NCBI GenBank assembly: GCA_017458805.1
Contig: JAFTAC010000598.1
Span: 1 to 7,094, forward strand
Origin: Victivallales bacterium
GTDB lineage: Bacteria; Verrucomicrobiota; Lentisphaeria; Oligosphaerales; Oligosphaeraceae
Direction: 5' to 3'
DNA length: 7,094 nt
In this document: positions 4,347 through 7,094 of the stretch, one piece after another
How the letters are laid out: the number at the start of each line of letters is the position of its first letter
Position numbering within the stretch: the stretch's first letter is position 1
Made by a program: the position numbers and the translations under genes
The notes under the pieces: model-generated
The model's input: the letters and a program-made list of their open reading frames with translations, nothing else
Database searches by the model: none
Told to the model about the DNA's origin: nothing

Positions 4347-7064
4347 ATGATGTGGAGAATTGGTTGGGTACTGGGGGTGGCATTGGTGGTTTCAACGTGG
4401 GGCGCTAGCTTCCACGAACCGTTTGATTCAGGGGAGAATATCCCGCAGTACCGCATCTGGTTTCCCAGTGGACAGCAGGGAACGGCAGAGTTTGATGCGA
4501 CCGTCGGCCATGAGAAGGCTGGAAGCATCTGTCTCTCGGGGGCGATGCGCGGAGCAGTCGCCGTGCTGATGCCCAACGGCGAAAACGAGGGCGGACTTTA
4601 CCGTTTTTCCGCTTGGGTGCGTGGCGATGACAAGGGCATGGGCCGATTCACGTTGAAGTTGTGGCCCTCCCTGAATGGGCGTGGCGAGGTGCCAGCGTAT
4701 GGCACGACAACCCTACCGCTTGCCATCGAGCAGACGTGGCAACGCCAAGAGGTCGTTTTTCGTGTTCCGCAGGCGTGCAAGTATGACGACACCACCATCA
4801 ACGCCATCGCAGGCCAGGTCATTCTCCAGAACTTTTCAGGCAAGGTCTTCATCGACGAGATTCGCATCGAACATGTCCTGCCAGACCAAGAGAAGCCCAT
4901 ATACGCACAGCATTTTACAGAGGAGACGAGTTCGGAAGCCTGGGGGCTTTATGGCTCCAACGGCATTGAGGGCGTGACCAGAGTGCAGCGGATTGAAACA
5001 GGGTGCAGCGATGCGGGCGCCATCGCGATAGAACACGTCAGTGGCAAGTCAGGCTATGGCACAGCGCCAAAACTGCCATTGCCTGCCGCGAGGTTCGGTG
5101 CAGCATCCGCCTGGACGCTGGAGCTAGCCGTCAAGCAGACCCGCGGCGCCTCCGCCGTTTTGGTTGTCGAACAGCTTGATGCCCAGGGCAAACTGCTGGA
5201 GACCACGACGGGCACCCCCGTCCCCGCAGCTCCCGACTACCGTATGGCCTCGCTCCCCTTCGCCCTGCACCAGGAAGCGGCTGTGCTACGTCCCGCAGTG
5301 CTGAATGTGGGCACGGGGACCGTCACCATCGACAACATCGTCATTCGACGTGCGGACAAGGCGGAGGAGCTGGCACTCTCCCGCGTGAAGAAGGCTCCGC
5401 TGTGGAGTATCGTCTATCCAGCGGACTTTTTTGCGACCATCGACCGCAAGGAGCCTGTCATCAGCCTGCTGTCGGGCCGCACCAACTTCATCCTTGTGAT
5501 GTTGGCGGGAGACAAGTCGCTGGCGGGAAGCGAGACATTGGTCGATTTCACCTTGCCCGAAAGCATCGAGGTGTTGACGGCGCAGTTCAGCACCTACGGA
5601 CCAGCCTACAAGGTTGAAGAGCTGCCCCCCGCCAGACCTGGCTACCGCACTTACCGCGTGAAGAACCCCTACGACTGGGCGCGCTATATGATGAAAACCA
5701 ACCCGAACCACTATTCAGGCCTCGAAATCGTGATGAAGGCCAACGGGAATCCTGGAGACAAGGGGGTCTTTACGCTGGATTTGACCGTCGGCGACAAGAA
5801 GGGCGAAAGACGCGAAATCCCCATGGAAATCCTGCGCCCTGCGCCAGTTGCGCCGCTTCAGGAGTGGTTCACCGTCGGCAGCTGGGGCTTCAATCACGTG
5901 CATGTCATCGACGAGGCCGCTCACAAGGCGCTGGTTGAGAGCTTCGTGGCTTCGGGCTTCAGCCATGGAAGCGTCCATGCCTCGCAGAAATACGCTTCAG
6001 AGCGCGTTGTGAAGCTGGGCTTCCAGCCGAACATCCTGATTCACAGCGCCGATTATGTGCAGCCCTACAAGAACCCGCCTCACCGCACGCTTGCCGATGG
6101 ACGGGAGGACAAGGGGCACGTTGCCCTTGGCGCGGTCCTGACCGATCCCCAGCTCCAGGAGCAGTACCGCAAATACATCGCCTCCTGCGTGAAATTGCTG
6201 CCGCCAACAGGCCGTGCCTTCGCCAACATCGACATCGAGTTCTGGGGGACTGGCCTCTGCACACAATCTTGCTTCCACCCGACCTCCATCGCGGCGTTCC
6301 GCGAGTTCGCCAAGCTGGGGCAGGATATCGAGTTGAACTCTTCTATCATCCTGCGCGACTACAAGAAGGAGTGGATTGCGTTCCGCAACGACGTCACCGT
6401 CAAACTCCACAAGATGGCACGGGACATCCTGCGCGAACTGCGCCCCAATACCTTGCTTTGCGCCTACGACTATACCTTGAACCTGGACGGCACTCCTTTC
6501 GAGACCTACCTCGACAACGTCCCCACCAACTCCCTGCTCTACGACCAGCAGGATGCGATTGACGCGCACCTTGTGAGCACCTACAGCATCGAGGGCGTCA
6601 ACTTCCTCGACCATATCGACTGCGATTCACGCACCTTCAAGAAACCCGTCTATGGCGTGCCCTACTTGACGGAAGCCCTTCCGAATGTGCTGCTTCCCAG
6701 CTGGAGCTACCACCATCCCTCCGTGCGCGAGGTGCGCCAGGAGGTGCTGGCAGCCGCCGCTAGCGGAGCCGCAGGCCTCACCTATTTCACGGGCATGGCC
6801 GTCGATGGCGAACGCCTCAACGCCATCAACGAGGGCATGAATGCCGTTGGACGCTTCGCGGATTTCTACAAGAGCGGCAAACGAGCCGATGACAGCGTGA
6901 AATTGCAGGGCATGACGTCCGATATGCGCCACCGCGTACACGTTCTGGATGGCAAGAGCCTCCTGACCCTCTTCAATTGTTCCCCTGCCCCCCAGACTAT
7001 CACCCTCCCCAACGACGCAAAACTCACCGTCCAGCCTATGGATTTCGCACAGGTGCTGCGATAG
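4347..7064 (+). CDS. Secreted multidomain glycosidase-like protein with two CBM-like modules
   Basis: This 905-residue protein starts with a signal peptide: Arg4, a hydrophobic core to about residue 18, and probable cleavage after GAS (residue 21). Two beta-sandwich regions follow (about 22-176 and 185-335). Each ends in a strand of the form VxIDxIxIxx (KVFIDEIRIEH, TVTIDNIVIRR), typical of CBM4/9-like carbohydrate-binding modules. A third beta-rich region covers about 350-498. Residues about 505-845 look like a TIM barrel: alternating strands and helices, NIDIEFWGTG with Glu631 as a possible acid/base residue, LLCAYDY, KPVYGVPYLTE, and a Gly/Ala-rich GAAGLTYFTG segment. The last ~50 residues form a small beta domain often seen at the end of glycosidases. 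I cannot assign a GH family or substrate; export to the periplasm or cell surface for glycan breakdown is inference. ATG 4347 follows a weak GAG-type ribosome site; ATG 4350 is an alternative start. The gene is more GC-rich than the repeat part of the TIR-FGE gene and probably belongs to a different transcription unit. Confidence 0.85.
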   Translation: MMWRIGWVLGVALVVSTWGASFHEPFDSGENIPQYRIWFPSGQQGTAEFDATVGHEKAGSICLSGAMRGAVAVLMPNGENEGGLYRFSAWVRGDDKGMGRFTLKLWPSLNGRGEVPAYGTTTLPLAIEQTWQRQEVVFRVPQACKYDDTTINAIAGQVILQNFSGKVFIDEIRIEHVLPDQEKPIYAQHFTEETSSEAWGLYGSNGIEGVTRVQRIETGCSDAGAIAIEHVSGKSGYGTAPKLPLPAARFGAASAWTLELAVKQTRGASAVLVVEQLDAQGKLLETTTGTPVPAAPDYRMASLPFALHQEAAVLRPAVLNVGTGTVTIDNIVIRRADKAEELALSRVKKAPLWSIVYPADFFATIDRKEPVISLLSGRTNFILVMLAGDKSLAGSETLVDFTLPESIEVLTAQFSTYGPAYKVEELPPARPGYRTYRVKNPYDWARYMMKTNPNHYSGLEIVMKANGNPGDKGVFTLDLTVGDKKGERREIPMEILRPAPVAPLQEWFTVGSWGFNHVHVIDEAAHKALVESFVASGFSHGSVHASQKYASERVVKLGFQPNILIHSADYVQPYKNPPHRTLADGREDKGHVALGAVLTDPQLQEQYRKYIASCVKLLPPTGRAFANIDIEFWGTGLCTQSCFHPTSIAAFREFAKLGQDIELNSSIILRDYKKEWIAFRNDVTVKLHKMARDILRELRPNTLLCAYDYTLNLDGTPFETYLDNVPTNSLLYDQQDAIDAHLVSTYSIEGVNFLDHIDCDSRTFKKPVYGVPYLTEALPNVLLPSWSYHHPSVREVRQEVLAAAASGAAGLTYFTGMAVDGERLNAINEGMNAVGRFADFYKSGKRADDSVKLQGMTSDMRHRVHVLDGKSLLTLFNCSPAPQTITLPNDAKLTVQPMDFAQVLR

Positions 7065-7092
7065 AATTAGCCAGTAGCAATTAGCACGTAGC
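7065..7092. repeat. Two units of a 14-bp tandem repeat running off the window end
   Basis: AATTAGCCAGTAGC (7065-7078) and AATTAGCACGTAGC (7079-7092) match at 12 of 14 positions, begin right after the stop codon, and a third unit may start at 7093. Similar ATTAGC/GTAGCA intergenic repeats are seen in many genomes. The array's full length cannot be known from this window. Confidence 0.6.
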
Positions 7093-7094
7093 AA

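Noticed and set aside
5997..6614. 205-residue reverse-strand ORF inside the secreted protein gene
   Set aside because: Shadow of a GC-rich gene with strong domain character on the forward strand; no matching protein features.

Overview
The window carries two large forward-strand genes, the 3' end of a third, and a repeat-rich intergenic region of about 620 bases. No rRNA, tRNA, CRISPR array or transposase gene was seen. The organism is probably a Gram-negative, carbohydrate-degrading, host- or gut-associated bacterium, perhaps of the Lentisphaerota/Kiritimatiellota/Verrucomicrobiota group. This rests on the secreted, glycosidase-like 905-residue protein, the FGE-sulfatase-fold domain and the intergenic GATTACACA-type inverted repeat. 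It is low-confidence inference, because no marker gene is present.

Region 1 (1-3725) is a probable two-gene operon. It starts with the C-terminal part of a small helical protein of unknown function (stop at 318). After a 32-base gap with a good ribosome binding site comes a 1124-residue mosaic protein. Its order is zinc ribbon, TPR-like helices, a TIR domain that keeps the putative NADase glutamate, more TPR-like helices, one transmembrane helix, five tandem repeats of about 46 residues, and a C-terminal FGE-sulfatase/C-type-lectin-fold domain. That last domain lacks the catalytic cysteine pair of true formylglycine-generating enzymes. The layout reads as a sensor (FGE-fold, repeats) joined through a membrane anchor to an effector (TIR), that is, a candidate immune or conflict receptor. 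The N-terminal ~300 residues resemble, from memory, a zinc ribbon-TPR-TIR family common in gut Clostridia. Base composition changes inside the gene just after the TIR domain, which fits a domain-swap origin.

Region 2 (3726-4346) is non-coding. Just after the stop codon lies a short out-of-frame stretch that looks like the C-terminus of a second FGE-fold gene. Further on is a ~174-bp inverted-repeat element with two nested hairpins and possible TA target duplication (MITE-like), then another small inverted repeat. A perfect 10+2+10 palindrome abuts a TATATT box shortly before the next gene.

Region 3 (4347-7064) encodes a secreted 905-residue protein with two carbohydrate-binding-like beta-sandwich modules, a third beta-rich region, a probable TIM-barrel glycosidase-like domain and a small C-terminal beta domain. 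It has its own promoter region and no visible functional link to the TIR gene. The window ends in the first two units of a short tandem repeat.
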